Positions 16,909 to 24,969 of a DNA stretch of 64,000 nt are shown here, piece by piece; position 1 is the stretch's first letter, and each line of letters opens with the position of its first letter. This DNA is from Seonamhaeicola sp. ML3 (lineage in GTDB: Bacteria; Bacteroidota; Bacteroidia; Flavobacteriales; Flavobacteriaceae): NCBI RefSeq assembly GCF_023273855.1, contig NZ_CP096884.1, positions 496,001 to 560,000 of the forward strand, read 5' to 3'. The notes under the pieces are model-generated. The model ran no database searches. It was not told the DNA's origin and was given only the letters and a program-made list of their open reading frames with translations. The position numbers and the translations under genes were made by a program.

Positions 16909-17070
16909 TTATTTTTTATGTCTTGTTTCAGATGATACAGACAATTTCTTTCTTCCCTTAGCTCTTCTACGGGCAAGTACTTTTCTTCCATTAGCAGAAG
17001 CCATTCTTTCTCTGAAACCATGCTTGTTTCTTCTCTTTCTTTTCGATGGTTGAAACGTTCTTTTACTCAT
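16909..17070 (-). CDS. rpmH: 50S ribosomal protein L34
   Basis: This 53-residue protein begins [19 protein letters not shown] and continues with [20 protein letters not shown], the invariant L34 sequence. It is very basic, as expected for this small rRNA-binding protein of the large subunit. The C-terminus ([12 protein letters not shown]) is slightly longer than in E. coli (46 residues), as in other Bacteroidota. A consensus promoter lies about 70-100 bases upstream and a terminator follows. In many bacteria rpmH is next to rnpA and dnaA; here it is alone. Confidence 0.97.
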   Translation of the reverse strand: MSKRTFQPSKRKRRNKHGFRERMASANGRKVLARRRAKGRKKLSVSSETRHKK

Positions 17071-17138
17071 TGTCTTATATCTTTAAATATCTGAAATGTA
17101 ATTATAACTGTAATTTTGACCTTTTGGCAAAACTGGGT

Positions 17139-17169
17139 GCAAATATACAAAGCTTTTTTATTTCACAAA
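17139..17169 (-). promoter_or_regulatory. rpmH: Promoter of rpmH
   Basis: On the minus strand TTTG (17166-17169) is followed, after 18 bases counted from TTG, by TATATTTGC (17139-17147). This is a near-perfect Bacteroidota primary promoter (TTTG-N17-23-TAnnTTTG). The start of transcription would be near 17133, leaving a leader of about 60 bases. Confidence 0.8.
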
Positions 17170-17275
17170 CCTATTTTAAAAATATTTTTTAGATAAAATT
17201 TTGTTTCTTTGCATCTCAAAATAAAATCACTCAAAAACAAGGCTATTTGCCCTGTATAACATACAAAACACAACC

Positions 17276-17854
17276 ATGTACAACAAGATTATAAAACTCA
17301 TTATTGCCATTGGAATTATCGCTTATGCTGTTTACCAATTTACCTTAGGTGAAATTGGAAATGGTATTGCCCTTATCCTATTAGCCGGTGTGTTTATCTT
17401 CTTATATTTCAAAAACGAATTTATTCTATTGGCTTTTCTTCGACTAAGAAAGCAAGATTTTGATGGTGCTAAAAAATGGCTAGACAAAATTAAAAATCCT
17501 GAAGGCGCTTTAGTTAAAAAGCAACAAGGCTACTATAATTATCTTCATGGCTTAATGACTATGCAAGATAATATGAATGATTCTGAAAAATATTTCAAAA
17601 AGGCCATTAATCTGGGCTTATCCATGAAACATGATTTAGCCATGGCTAAATTAAACCTTGCAGGAATTGCCTTTTCAAAACGCAGAAAAAGAGAGGCGCA
17701 ACAATTGCTAACCGAAGCCCAAAAGCTAGATAAACACGGCATGCTCACCGATCAAATAAAAATGATGAAACAAAACATGAAGCAAGCTGTAGGACCTAAT
17801 CAACATTTTGGTGCAGGTGGATCTTTAAGATCTCAGAAGAGAAGAAGCAGATAA
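17276..17854 (+). CDS. Membrane-anchored TPR-like protein
   Basis: The 192-residue protein has two membrane segments (residues about 5-25 and 29-45). A helical domain follows with TPR-like periodicity: DFDGAKKWLDKIKNPEG, GYYNYLHGLMTMQDNMNDSEKYFKKAINLGL and AMAKLNLAGIAFSKRRKREAQQLLTEAQKLD. The tail is glycine- and arginine-rich (GAGGSLRSQKRRSR). Such proteins usually scaffold other envelope proteins; the partner is unknown. It is monocistronic, followed by a palindromic repeat and a converging lytic transglycosylase gene. Confidence 0.7.
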   Translation: MYNKIIKLIIAIGIIAYAVYQFTLGEIGNGIALILLAGVFIFLYFKNEFILLAFLRLRKQDFDGAKKWLDKIKNPEGALVKKQQGYYNYLHGLMTMQDNMNDSEKYFKKAINLGLSMKHDLAMAKLNLAGIAFSKRRKREAQQLLTEAQKLDKHGMLTDQIKMMKQNMKQAVGPNQHFGAGGSLRSQKRRSR

Positions 17855-17869
17855 CTTTAAGTGTACTAC

Positions 17870-17941
17870 TGTCATTCCGAACTTGTTTCGGAATCTAAAT
17901 AATTTTTGGTGAGATGAGGCTGAAACGGCTTCAGCATAACA
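17870..17941. repeat. Two-hairpin intergenic palindromic repeat (copy 1)
   Basis: The left unit (17870-17895) begins TGTCATTCCGAAC and ends GTTTCGGAATC, a hairpin. The right unit (about 17912-17941) reads GGCTGAAACGGCTTCAGCAT and then AACA, an inverted partner with a degraded TGACA end. The copy lies between converging genes. It belongs to the family also seen at 33748, 38494, 46506, 46656, 47006 and 47048. Confidence 0.75.
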
Positions 17942-17949
17942 AAAATGAA

Positions 17950-18882
17950 TTATTTCTCAGCTAAATCATAATACCCTTCTTTAGGTATTTCTATTTCGTA
18001 ACGTTTCCTGGATTTATTATTGAGATGTCTTTCGCGCAACCAAGGATTGTGTAGTTTAAGTATCTTATAGTTTATTCCAAATTCCTGGGCAAACATAGAA
18101 AAGTCGGTAACAGCAGTATCTACTTCAACTTTAAAAGTTGGAATATTAGTATATAAATCTTTATCCCTAAAATTGAAACCGTATTTATTTGGATGGGATA
18201 AAATCTCTTTTAATGCCACAATTCTAAAGAGGTAACGCCCTGTTTCTTCTCCTAGTAATAAATCATAATAATCTGTAACATTTTGCTCTCCTAATCTTCT
18301 AGACACTCCAGCTTTCCCAGCGTTGTAAGCTGCCGCAGCTAGTGTCCAAGACCCTAGACTTTCTTTAGCATCTAACAAATACTTACAAGCAACCTCTGTA
18401 GCTTTTTTTAAATGATAACGTTCGTCTACATTGGTATTTACTTCTAAACCATTCTCTTTCCCTGTGGCTTTCATAATTTGCCATACTCCACGAGCACCTG
18501 CAGGAGACACCGCATTGGTGAGTCCGCTCTCAATAACAGCTAAATATTTAAAATCGTCCGGAACTCCATACTTCGCCAAAATAGGTTCTATTATTGGAAA
18601 ATATTTTTTGGAACGCTTAAACATTAACAATCCATTAGATTGCCAATAGGTATTTACCAATAACTCTCTATCCATACGTTCTAGAATATCCGGATTGTTT
18701 AACGGCATGGCCTCACCCGCAAAGTCTAGATGTTCTGGGACTTGAAGTGCATAAACATTGTAATCGTTTATGAGTTTCTTTTCAAAGTTTTCATCGGTAG
18801 GCGCGTCTTGGAGGGCATAAATAAATATAAAACATAAACTTAATAACCCTACGCACGCTAAAATGCGTTCTACTAGCTTCAT
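17950..18882 (-). CDS. Lytic transglycosylase (SLT/MltD-like)
   Basis: The 310-residue protein has an N-terminal membrane anchor (ACVGLLSLCFIFIYALQ). Residues from about 95 to 225 form a goose-type lysozyme fold with FKYLAVIESGLTNAVSPAGARGVWQIM. Here the glutamate in ESG is the catalytic acid, and AAAYNAGKAGVSRRL is the second conserved SLT motif. The C-terminal FSMFAQEFGINYKILKLHNPWLR resembles a LysM-like binding region. It should cut peptidoglycan glycan strands, releasing 1,6-anhydro ends, from the periplasmic face. The downstream end abuts a palindromic repeat. Confidence 0.9.
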   Translation of the reverse strand: MKLVERILACVGLLSLCFIFIYALQDAPTDENFEKKLINDYNVYALQVPEHLDFAGEAMPLNNPDILERMDRELLVNTYWQSNGLLMFKRSKKYFPIIEPILAKYGVPDDFKYLAVIESGLTNAVSPAGARGVWQIMKATGKENGLEVNTNVDERYHLKKATEVACKYLLDAKESLGSWTLAAAAYNAGKAGVSRRLGEQNVTDYYDLLLGEETGRYLFRIVALKEILSHPNKYGFNFRDKDLYTNIPTFKVEVDTAVTDFSMFAQEFGINYKILKLHNPWLRERHLNNKSRKRYEIEIPKEGYYDLAEK

Positions 18883-18917
18883 CGTTAAAAGTTTTGTATA
18901 AAGTTAATAAAAGCGTA

Positions 18918-19583
18918 CTAATTTTCAAGAATTATATCCACTAAATGCGCATTAAACCACTTGTACTTATTTATTATCATAATATGGGTACCACCAGGAA
19001 CAACAATACAATCTTCGATATTACTAATTGGAAAAACAGCATCATTATCACCATGAATATGCACAATACCTGTTGGCGGTTCTTCTTGCTGCCAATTAAC
19101 CATACAGTCTATGGCCCAATCTAAGTATCTATTATCATTTACCGACAAGTATTTTTGATATAATTTTAGCCGTTTAGTAAAACTCTTTCCAAAGGCATAT
19201 TTTTCCAGAACATCAATTTTACTGGCTAAATGCGTGGGTAATAGTTTATACACCTTTGTTTTTCCTGCCAATTGCATGTGCTTAGGAATCTCACTTTTGG
19301 ACTTTACGCTAGAAACAATAATCAGTTTTTTGGGTGAAACAAACTTTACCATCTCTTGAACTAGAACACCTCCAAAAGAAACCCCTAACAACAAAAAATT
19401 CTCGTTGGTAATATGGGTTGTCATTCTATACGCATACTCGCTTAATGTTTCTTCATCTAAGGGCACACACCATTCAAGATAATGTAACTTGAATTTGTCT
19501 TGCGGGAGGCTAATATGCTCAAAAATTAATGGGCTTGCAGCCATACCTGGCATTAAATAAACATGTATTAACTCTTGACTCAT
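18918..19583 (-). CDS. Alpha/beta hydrolase
   Basis: The 221-residue protein shows the catalytic elements of an alpha/beta hydrolase: nucleophile elbow LLGVSFGGVLVQEM (GxSxGG), an acidic residue in HIHGDNDAVFP, and a histidine in GGTHIMI. An oxyanion-type segment YLMPGMAASPLIFEH lies near the N-terminus. The substrate cannot be read from the sequence. It is cytoplasmic (no signal) and lies 35 bases upstream of the lytic transglycosylase gene in the same direction, so co-transcription is possible. Confidence 0.8.
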   Translation of the reverse strand: MSQELIHVYLMPGMAASPLIFEHISLPQDKFKLHYLEWCVPLDEETLSEYAYRMTTHITNENFLLLGVSFGGVLVQEMVKFVSPKKLIIVSSVKSKSEIPKHMQLAGKTKVYKLLPTHLASKIDVLEKYAFGKSFTKRLKLYQKYLSVNDNRYLDWAIDCMVNWQQEEPPTGIVHIHGDNDAVFPISNIEDCIVVPGGTHIMIINKYKWFNAHLVDIILEN

Positions 19584-19628
19584 AAGGTATTAACTAGGTT
19601 TTTTCTTTACAATGCCGTTTTTTTTTCG

Positions 19629-19637
19629 TAGTTTTGC
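19629..19637 (+). promoter_or_regulatory. -7 promoter element of the GNAT-like gene
   Basis: TAGTTTTGC matches TAnnTTTG and lies about 64 bases before the ATG at 19701. The -33 region is a T-run without a clear TTG. Confidence 0.5.
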
Positions 19638-19700
19638 AGCCTAAAACAAACTAAAGTTTGTAATTATATTCTCCGCATAAATTTAAAACATTTAAATAAT

Positions 19701-19997
19701 ATGGTAGATGCTGTTGAACTAATAGACAATGATTTTTTACGCCAATTTGAAGTTAAAGTTGATAATCAATTAGCGAAAATTGAGTATTCTTTACAGGAGC
19801 GAAAAATATTTTTGACTAAACTTATAATCCCTCAAAATGTTGAAGACGAAGGATTTAAAAAAGAATTTTTAGCTGCTGTTTTTGAGCAGATTCACGAAAG
19901 AAACCTAAGTGTTGTTCCTACCAGCCCAGAAATTGCGAGATTTGTTAGGGCTAACAGAAAGTATAAGCGTATGCTTCCTGTAGGCGTAAGAATTTAA
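19701..19997 (+). CDS. Small GNAT-like N-acetyltransferase (Gtn/YjdJ type)
   Basis: The 98-residue protein matches the short single-domain acetyltransferase-like group: IEYSLQERKIFLTKLIIPQNVEDEGFKK resembles the strand-turn-helix that binds acetyl-CoA, and the C-terminus (LSVVPTSPEIARFVRANRKYKRMLP) is the usual closing segment. The typical RGxGxG/A pyrophosphate loop is replaced by VEDEGFKKEF, so activity is not certain. A promoter-like TAGTTTTGC precedes it and a strong terminator follows, so it is a single-gene unit. The substrate is unknown. Confidence 0.7.
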   Translation: MVDAVELIDNDFLRQFEVKVDNQLAKIEYSLQERKIFLTKLIIPQNVEDEGFKKEFLAAVFEQIHERNLSVVPTSPEIARFVRANRKYKRMLPVGVRI

Positions 19998-20017
19998 GTT
20001 TTCTAAAAAAACTACTA

Positions 20018-20053
20018 AAAGTCCGAAGTCTAATATTTAGCTTCGGATTTTTT
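20018..20053 (+). terminator. Rho-independent terminator
   Basis: TCCGAAG (20022-20028) pairs with CTTCGGA (20041-20047), followed by six T. The T-run overlaps the stop codon of the converging lipoprotein gene at 20052. Confidence 0.8.
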
Positions 20054-20447
20054 ATTTGCCATCATAATATCTGGAGTAATCATCTGACACCTTATCCAAC
20101 ACTAAGTCTGCTGTAGCCTTCGAGACCAACTTACCAAATGAATTGATATAGTATTCCTCTTTGGAATTCGTATAGGAATCGGTAATCTCTATTTGATCAT
20201 TCTGTAGCGACCATTCAAAAGATTCACTAGAAGAGACTACACCTTCGGCATCCTCAGTAGATCTAATTCTTCCCCCTGTATTATCTGGCCCAAAAAACAA
20301 CCGTAATGTTAGCTCTTTATCCCCATCGAACTTAACATTATCCCAAACACCATAAAGCAGTTCGTTTTCATCAATATCATCTTTAGAACATGAGAATAAT
20401 GAGAATGAGATAAAGGAAACAAGTAATATTTTGTGGAAAATTTTCAT
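20052..20447 (-). CDS. Lipocalin-like lipoprotein, uncharacterised
   Basis: With the ATG at 20447 the product has 131 residues and a lipoprotein signal (LLVSFISFSLFSCSKDD). The rest is a small beta-rich domain: LLYGVWDNVKFDGDKELTLRLFFG, then SSESFEWSLQNDQIEITDS and EEYYINSFGKLVSK. The pattern of a short GxW segment followed by antiparallel strands is typical of small lipocalin-like lipoproteins in Bacteroidota. An upstream in-frame ATG (20471) adds eight residues before the signal peptide and is less likely. Function unknown. Confidence 0.7.
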   Translation of the reverse strand: MKIFHKILLVSFISFSLFSCSKDDIDENELLYGVWDNVKFDGDKELTLRLFFGPDNTGGRIRSTEDAEGVVSSSESFEWSLQNDQIEITDSYTNSKEEYYINSFGKLVSKATADLVLDKVSDDYSRYYDGK

Positions 20448-20569
20448 AAGTAGGTTGTTTTGGGGAAACAATTTCTAGATGTAAACATACTTCTTAATTG
20501 TAGTTTACCTTAAAAAACTCGTTCAACCCTCATAAAATCAGATTAAAACAACTCCAAAGCGCGTTTACT

Positions 20570-21883
20570 TCAGTTTTTAAAATTAAATCTCACCAGACCG
20601 TCTTCATCTATTTTAGTTAGTTCTACAGTATGTAATGTATTTACTAAATCCGGATTCCAAGGCGTTTTAACCTTTACATAGTTTTCTGTAAACCCATGAA
20701 TATAGCCTTCTTTATTTTCACTTTCGAACAAAACAGTTCTGCTAGTAGCCAGCTGACTCTCATAAAACGCTCTTCGCTTTTTCACAGAGAGCCCTCGTAA
20801 CATTTTACTACGTTTACTCCTTACGTTGTTAGGAACAACCTCTTCCATTTCGGCGGCTTCGGTATTATCCCTTTCAGAATAGGTAAAAACGTGTAAATAA
20901 GAAATATCGAGTTCGTTTAAAAAATGATAGGTTTCCAAAAAATGCTCGTCTGTTTCCCCTGGAAAGCCTACAATAACATCTACTCCAATACAGGCATGAG
21001 GCATCACTTCCTTTATTTTTGCAACTCTATCTATATACAATTCCTTAAGATAGCGACGCTTCATTTTCTTTAAAATTTCATTACTTCCACTCTGTAAAGG
21101 CACATGAAAATGAGGAACAAAAGCACGTGACTTAGATACCAAATCTATCGTTTCGTTTTTTAGCAAATTGGGCTCTATAGATGAAATACGAAGGCGCTCT
21201 ATACCTTCAACTTTATCTAATTCGGTTACTAAATCCAAAAACGTATGTTCGTGTTTTTTGTTTCCGAATTCCCCTTTACCATAATCTCCAATATTAACGC
21301 CGGTTAAAACAATTTCCTTAATGTTTTGAGCAGCAATCTCTTTGGCGTTGTTTAAAACATTTTCCATGGTATCACTACGAGAAATACCACGAGCTAAAGG
21401 GATAGTACAATAGGTGCATTTATAGTCGCAACCGTCTTGAACTTTTAAAAATGCTCTTGTTCTATCTCCAATGGAATAAGACCCCACGTAAAAATCGGCA
21501 TCTTCGATTTCACAAGAATGCACCTCTCCAAAATCGTTTTTTGTTAAATCGTTCAGGTAATCTGTAATCTTGAACTTTTCAGTAGCCCCCAAAACCAAAT
21601 CCACGCCATCTACATCTGCTAACTCCTGTGGTTTTAATTGGGCGTAACACCCCACAGCTGCTACAAACGCTTTATCGTTTGCCTTTTGGGCTTGCTTTAC
21701 AATAGTTTTGAAACGCTTATCGGCATTTTCTGTAACCGAACATGTGTTTATCACATAGATATCGGCTTTCTCTGAAAAATCTACACGATCAAAACCTTCG
21801 TTCTTAAAACTTCTGGCTATAGTAGAGGTCTCGGAAAAATTCAACTTACAACCTAATGTATAAAATGCGACTTTTTTGTTCAT
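20570..21883 (-). CDS. mtaB: tRNA t(6)A37 methylthiotransferase MtaB
   Basis: The 437-residue radical-SAM enzyme adds a methylthio group to t6A at position 37 of ANN-decoding tRNAs. The UPF0004 domain begins VAFYTLGCKLNFSET and contains NTCSVTENADKR and AAVGCYAQLKP, giving the three cysteines of the auxiliary cluster. The radical-SAM motif is CDYKCTYCTIPLARG. The C-terminal TRAM-like region includes LFESENKEGYIHGFTENYVKV. The sequence CKLN, where MiaB has CQMN, supports MtaB over MiaB. It is transcribed alone. Confidence 0.93.
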   Translation of the reverse strand: MNKKVAFYTLGCKLNFSETSTIARSFKNEGFDRVDFSEKADIYVINTCSVTENADKRFKTIVKQAQKANDKAFVAAVGCYAQLKPQELADVDGVDLVLGATEKFKITDYLNDLTKNDFGEVHSCEIEDADFYVGSYSIGDRTRAFLKVQDGCDYKCTYCTIPLARGISRSDTMENVLNNAKEIAAQNIKEIVLTGVNIGDYGKGEFGNKKHEHTFLDLVTELDKVEGIERLRISSIEPNLLKNETIDLVSKSRAFVPHFHVPLQSGSNEILKKMKRRYLKELYIDRVAKIKEVMPHACIGVDVIVGFPGETDEHFLETYHFLNELDISYLHVFTYSERDNTEAAEMEEVVPNNVRSKRSKMLRGLSVKKRRAFYESQLATSRTVLFESENKEGYIHGFTENYVKVKTPWNPDLVNTLHTVELTKIDEDGLVRFNFKN

Positions 21884-22019
21884 TATTGTTCTGATGCTAT
21901 TTCTAGCGCTTTAAAACTCTTTATATTTGTGATATTAAGGAAACCAATACATAAAAAATTATAGGCTATTGATTTCTTAGGCGCACAATTAGCGTGCAAA
22001 TTTACAACTAATTAGTTAT

Positions 22020-23645
22020 ATGATAAAACCTGTTAAAAAACAAATAACACACTATATATCAATAAGTTGTATAATAATATTTATTTTCTCCTGCACAAAA
22101 AACGCAAACTCAAATAGAGACCACCTCGTCTTTAGATACAACGAGTATGCTAACATCAACACATTAGACCCTGCTTTTTCAAGGACGTTACAGGATAATT
22201 CTGTAAACAATCAAATCTACAACGGATTGGTTCAACTTGATGACCGTCTAAACATAAAGCCTTGTATTGCCAAATCTTGGAACATTTCTAACGATGCTTT
22301 AGTTTACACGTTCAGCCTAAGAAACGATGTTTTTTTCCACAAACACCACTTATTTGGCAAAGATTCCACCAGAACGGTTACGGCTAAAGATTTTGAATTT
22401 AGTTTAAATCGATTAAGAAATAAGAAACTGGCCGCTCCAGGAAGTTGGGTTTTAAATAAGGTTCGTGATTTTAAGGCCATAAACGACACCATTTTCAGCA
22501 TTGAATTAAAACAACCTTTTCCTGCATTTATCGGTCTACTTGCCATGAAATATTGCTCTGTAGTTCCAGAAGAAATCTTAACACATTACGGAAACGATTT
22601 TAGGTCTAACCCTATTGGAACGGGGCCTTTTAAGTTTAAACGCTGGGAGGAAAACATTAAGCTTGTTTTAAGAAGAAACGAACTTTATTTTGAAAAAGAC
22701 TCTTTGGGCAACCAACTCCCGTATTTAGAGGCGGTAGCATTAACTTTTTTACCCGATAAACAAAGCGAATTTTTACAATTTGCTCAGGGCAATATCGACT
22801 ATTTACAGAGTCTAGACAATTCTTATAAAGATGAATTGTTAACCGCCAACGGCAAACTTAGAGCTAAATACAACGCCACGGTAAACATGTCCCGCGGCCC
22901 TTACCTCAACACCGAATACCTTGGCTTTTACCTTGATTCTGAAACGCCCGAAATTCAATCTAAGCTAATTAGGAAGGCCATAAATTATGGTTTCGACAGA
23001 AAAAAGATGATGATTTACCTTCGAAACGGCATTGGCAATCCTGCTAATGGCGGATTTATTCCTATTGGACTAGAAGGTCACAAAACAACCAGTGGCTATA
23101 GCTATCAACCTCAAAAAGCCAAACAACTCATCAATCAGTTTAAAAAAGAAAGCGGTATTACAAACCCCGAAATAAACTTAGTAACAACGAGTAATTACTT
23201 AGATTTTTGTGAATTCATTCAACGAGAGCTCGAAAAGGCGGGCCTAAGCATAAATGTTGAAGTCATGCCAGAGGCAGCACTGCGAAGTGCGCGATACAAT
23301 GGAAAAGTAGACATGTTTCGAAGTTCTTGGGTTGCCGATTATCTAGACGCCGAAAACTATTTGTCCATTTTTTACAGCAAGAACTTCGCTCCCAGTGGCT
23401 CGAACTACTTCCACTTCAAAAACAAAACAGTAGATAGCCTTTACAATAAAGCGTTCCTAATTACCAATATTGAAGAACGAAAAGAGTTATACTCCAAAAT
23501 AGATTCATTAGCTATGGATCATGCTATCATGGTGCCTCTTTATTACGATGAAGTCGTAAGGTTTACCCAAAAAAACATAAGTGGCCTTGGCATCAATCCC
23601 ATAAACATGATTGATTTAAAACGTGTTAAAAAAGCTGAGGAATAA
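22020..23645 (+). CDS. Family 5 (peptide/nickel type) substrate-binding lipoprotein
   Basis: The 541-residue protein has a lipoprotein signal (CIIIFIFSCTKNANS). The family 5 extracellular binding domain follows: NINTLDPAFSRTLQDNSVNNQIYNGLVQ, CIAKSWNISNDALVYTFSLR, VTAKDFEFSLNRL and IGTGPFKFKRWEENIKLVL. Such proteins deliver oligopeptides or related solutes to Dpp/Opp permeases. No permease or ATPase gene is adjacent, so it may work with a transporter encoded elsewhere. A 136-base leader region separates it from the divergent mtaB gene. Confidence 0.88.
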   Translation: MIKPVKKQITHYISISCIIIFIFSCTKNANSNRDHLVFRYNEYANINTLDPAFSRTLQDNSVNNQIYNGLVQLDDRLNIKPCIAKSWNISNDALVYTFSLRNDVFFHKHHLFGKDSTRTVTAKDFEFSLNRLRNKKLAAPGSWVLNKVRDFKAINDTIFSIELKQPFPAFIGLLAMKYCSVVPEEILTHYGNDFRSNPIGTGPFKFKRWEENIKLVLRRNELYFEKDSLGNQLPYLEAVALTFLPDKQSEFLQFAQGNIDYLQSLDNSYKDELLTANGKLRAKYNATVNMSRGPYLNTEYLGFYLDSETPEIQSKLIRKAINYGFDRKKMMIYLRNGIGNPANGGFIPIGLEGHKTTSGYSYQPQKAKQLINQFKKESGITNPEINLVTTSNYLDFCEFIQRELEKAGLSINVEVMPEAALRSARYNGKVDMFRSSWVADYLDAENYLSIFYSKNFAPSGSNYFHFKNKTVDSLYNKAFLITNIEERKELYSKIDSLAMDHAIMVPLYYDEVVRFTQKNISGLGINPINMIDLKRVKKAEE

Positions 23646-23678
23646 TTTTCAACTATGACAGAACTAGTGTTCTAAAGG

Positions 23679-24017
23679 CTAAAAATCTTCTTTGGGAGCT
23701 TTACCAATATCTTGAATCTCATCTTTTACCTCAACACCTGTTTTCTCCCATTTTTTCTTCAATAATATATAGAATAGATATACTGTTAAAAGTCCAAAAG
23801 GAAGGGCCAATAAGCCCGCTCCAAGGTTATTGTCCCAATCAATACCCAAATCAAAAAGCCCATCTATAATACCAAGGGTAAAACCTCCAATGACGATAGC
23901 GCCGACATAATACGAGGCTACACCTAAGATAGCGAAAAGCCATTTCTTCTGGTTATATGCAACCGATAAATCGTAAAAACGTTTCCCTATAAAGTAAACA
24001 AGTATTAAACCTAACAT
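23679..24017 (-). CDS. Small membrane protein, uncharacterised
   Basis: The 112-residue protein has three hydrophobic segments: LGLILVYFIGKRF, LFAILGVASYYVGAIVIGGF, and GAGLLALPFGLLTVYLFYILL. The charged tail is KKKWEKTGVEVKDEIQDIGK. I recognise no characterised family. It starts three bases after the stop of the PD40 protein gene (24021-24935), so the two are almost certainly one transcript. Confidence 0.65.
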   Translation of the reverse strand: MLGLILVYFIGKRFYDLSVAYNQKKWLFAILGVASYYVGAIVIGGFTLGIIDGLFDLGIDWDNNLGAGLLALPFGLLTVYLFYILLKKKWEKTGVEVKDEIQDIGKAPKEDF

Positions 24018-24020
24018 ATT

Positions 24021-24935
24021 TTAGTTTTTAATGAAATAATAAATATCGTCGTCGCCCTTTCCTTTAAGTCTTTTAGAGACCAAGTATCCTGAGGTTCCAT
24101 TGTTGTTTGTTATAAATGAAAAATCGTCCTTAGAGCTATTTAACGGTTTTGGTAATTTTTCAGCTTTAGTAAATTCTCCCTTGTCATTTATAGTGCTTTT
24201 GTAAATATCGTAAGCCCCGTAACCTCCCGCTCTTAAAGAAGAGAAATACAACACATTATCATCTGTAATAACAGGAAACATTTCCCTGCTATATGAATTC
24301 ACATTCTTTCCTAAGTTTTTGGGCTCAGAAAAGGAGTTATGTCCTAAGACATCAACCTTAAAGATATCGGAACCTCCTTTTGTTGTCTCTCTGCCTCCTC
24401 GAAGGTTAGATGTGAAGTATAACGTTTTCCCGTCACTACTTAAAGTGGGATGCGCATACGAATACCTAAGTTTACAAAAAGGCAACACCTTAAAATCGGT
24501 CCAACCAATAACCTTATCGTACCTACCAACCGAAATATGAAAATTTTCCATATTAAAATTTCCTTTGGGCTTATTTTTATAATTATACCTCGAAGTAATG
24601 TATAAATACTTCCCATCTGGCGATAGCGTTGTACTTGTAATATTGATTATATTCTGTCTTGGATCTATGGGGAGTTGTTCAATATTTATAATTTCACCTG
24701 TTTCAGAAACCTCTCCCTGGAAGACCTGTAAAACAGGCATACCTTGGATTTTTTTAACCTTACCCTTTTTCCCCGTAACAAAAGATGTAAATAGGATTTT
24801 GTTGGACTTGATTGACATTAAGGCAAAATGTGGGTATTTATTGTTTAGGTCTATATTGACAATCTTGTAAGTGTCTTTTTGAGAAAACACAAGTACAGAC
24901 ATAAAAAGCAATAGCAAGCTAAAAAAAAGCCTCAT
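24021..24935 (-). CDS. Secreted PD40/WD40-like beta-propeller protein
   Basis: With the ATG at 24935 the protein has 304 residues and a signal peptide (LFFSLLLLFMSVLVFSQK). It carries repeated PD40 blades: TTLSPDGKYLYITSRYN, PTLSSDGKTLYFTSNLRGG, then GGSDIFKVDVLG and VITDDNVLYFSSLRAGGYGAYDIY. In Bacteroidota such blades are usually followed by an OmpA peptidoglycan-binding domain; this one stops after the propeller. The start codon at 24944 is TTG and less likely. It shares an operon with a small membrane protein. Ligand unknown. Confidence 0.78.
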   Translation of the reverse strand: MRLFFSLLLLFMSVLVFSQKDTYKIVNIDLNNKYPHFALMSIKSNKILFTSFVTGKKGKVKKIQGMPVLQVFQGEVSETGEIINIEQLPIDPRQNIINITSTTLSPDGKYLYITSRYNYKNKPKGNFNMENFHISVGRYDKVIGWTDFKVLPFCKLRYSYAHPTLSSDGKTLYFTSNLRGGRETTKGGSDIFKVDVLGHNSFSEPKNLGKNVNSYSREMFPVITDDNVLYFSSLRAGGYGAYDIYKSTINDKGEFTKAEKLPKPLNSSKDDFSFITNNNGTSGYLVSKRLKGKGDDDIYYFIKN

Positions 24936-24969
24936 AACCCTCAATTATAAAAAATAAAGTTACTGAATA

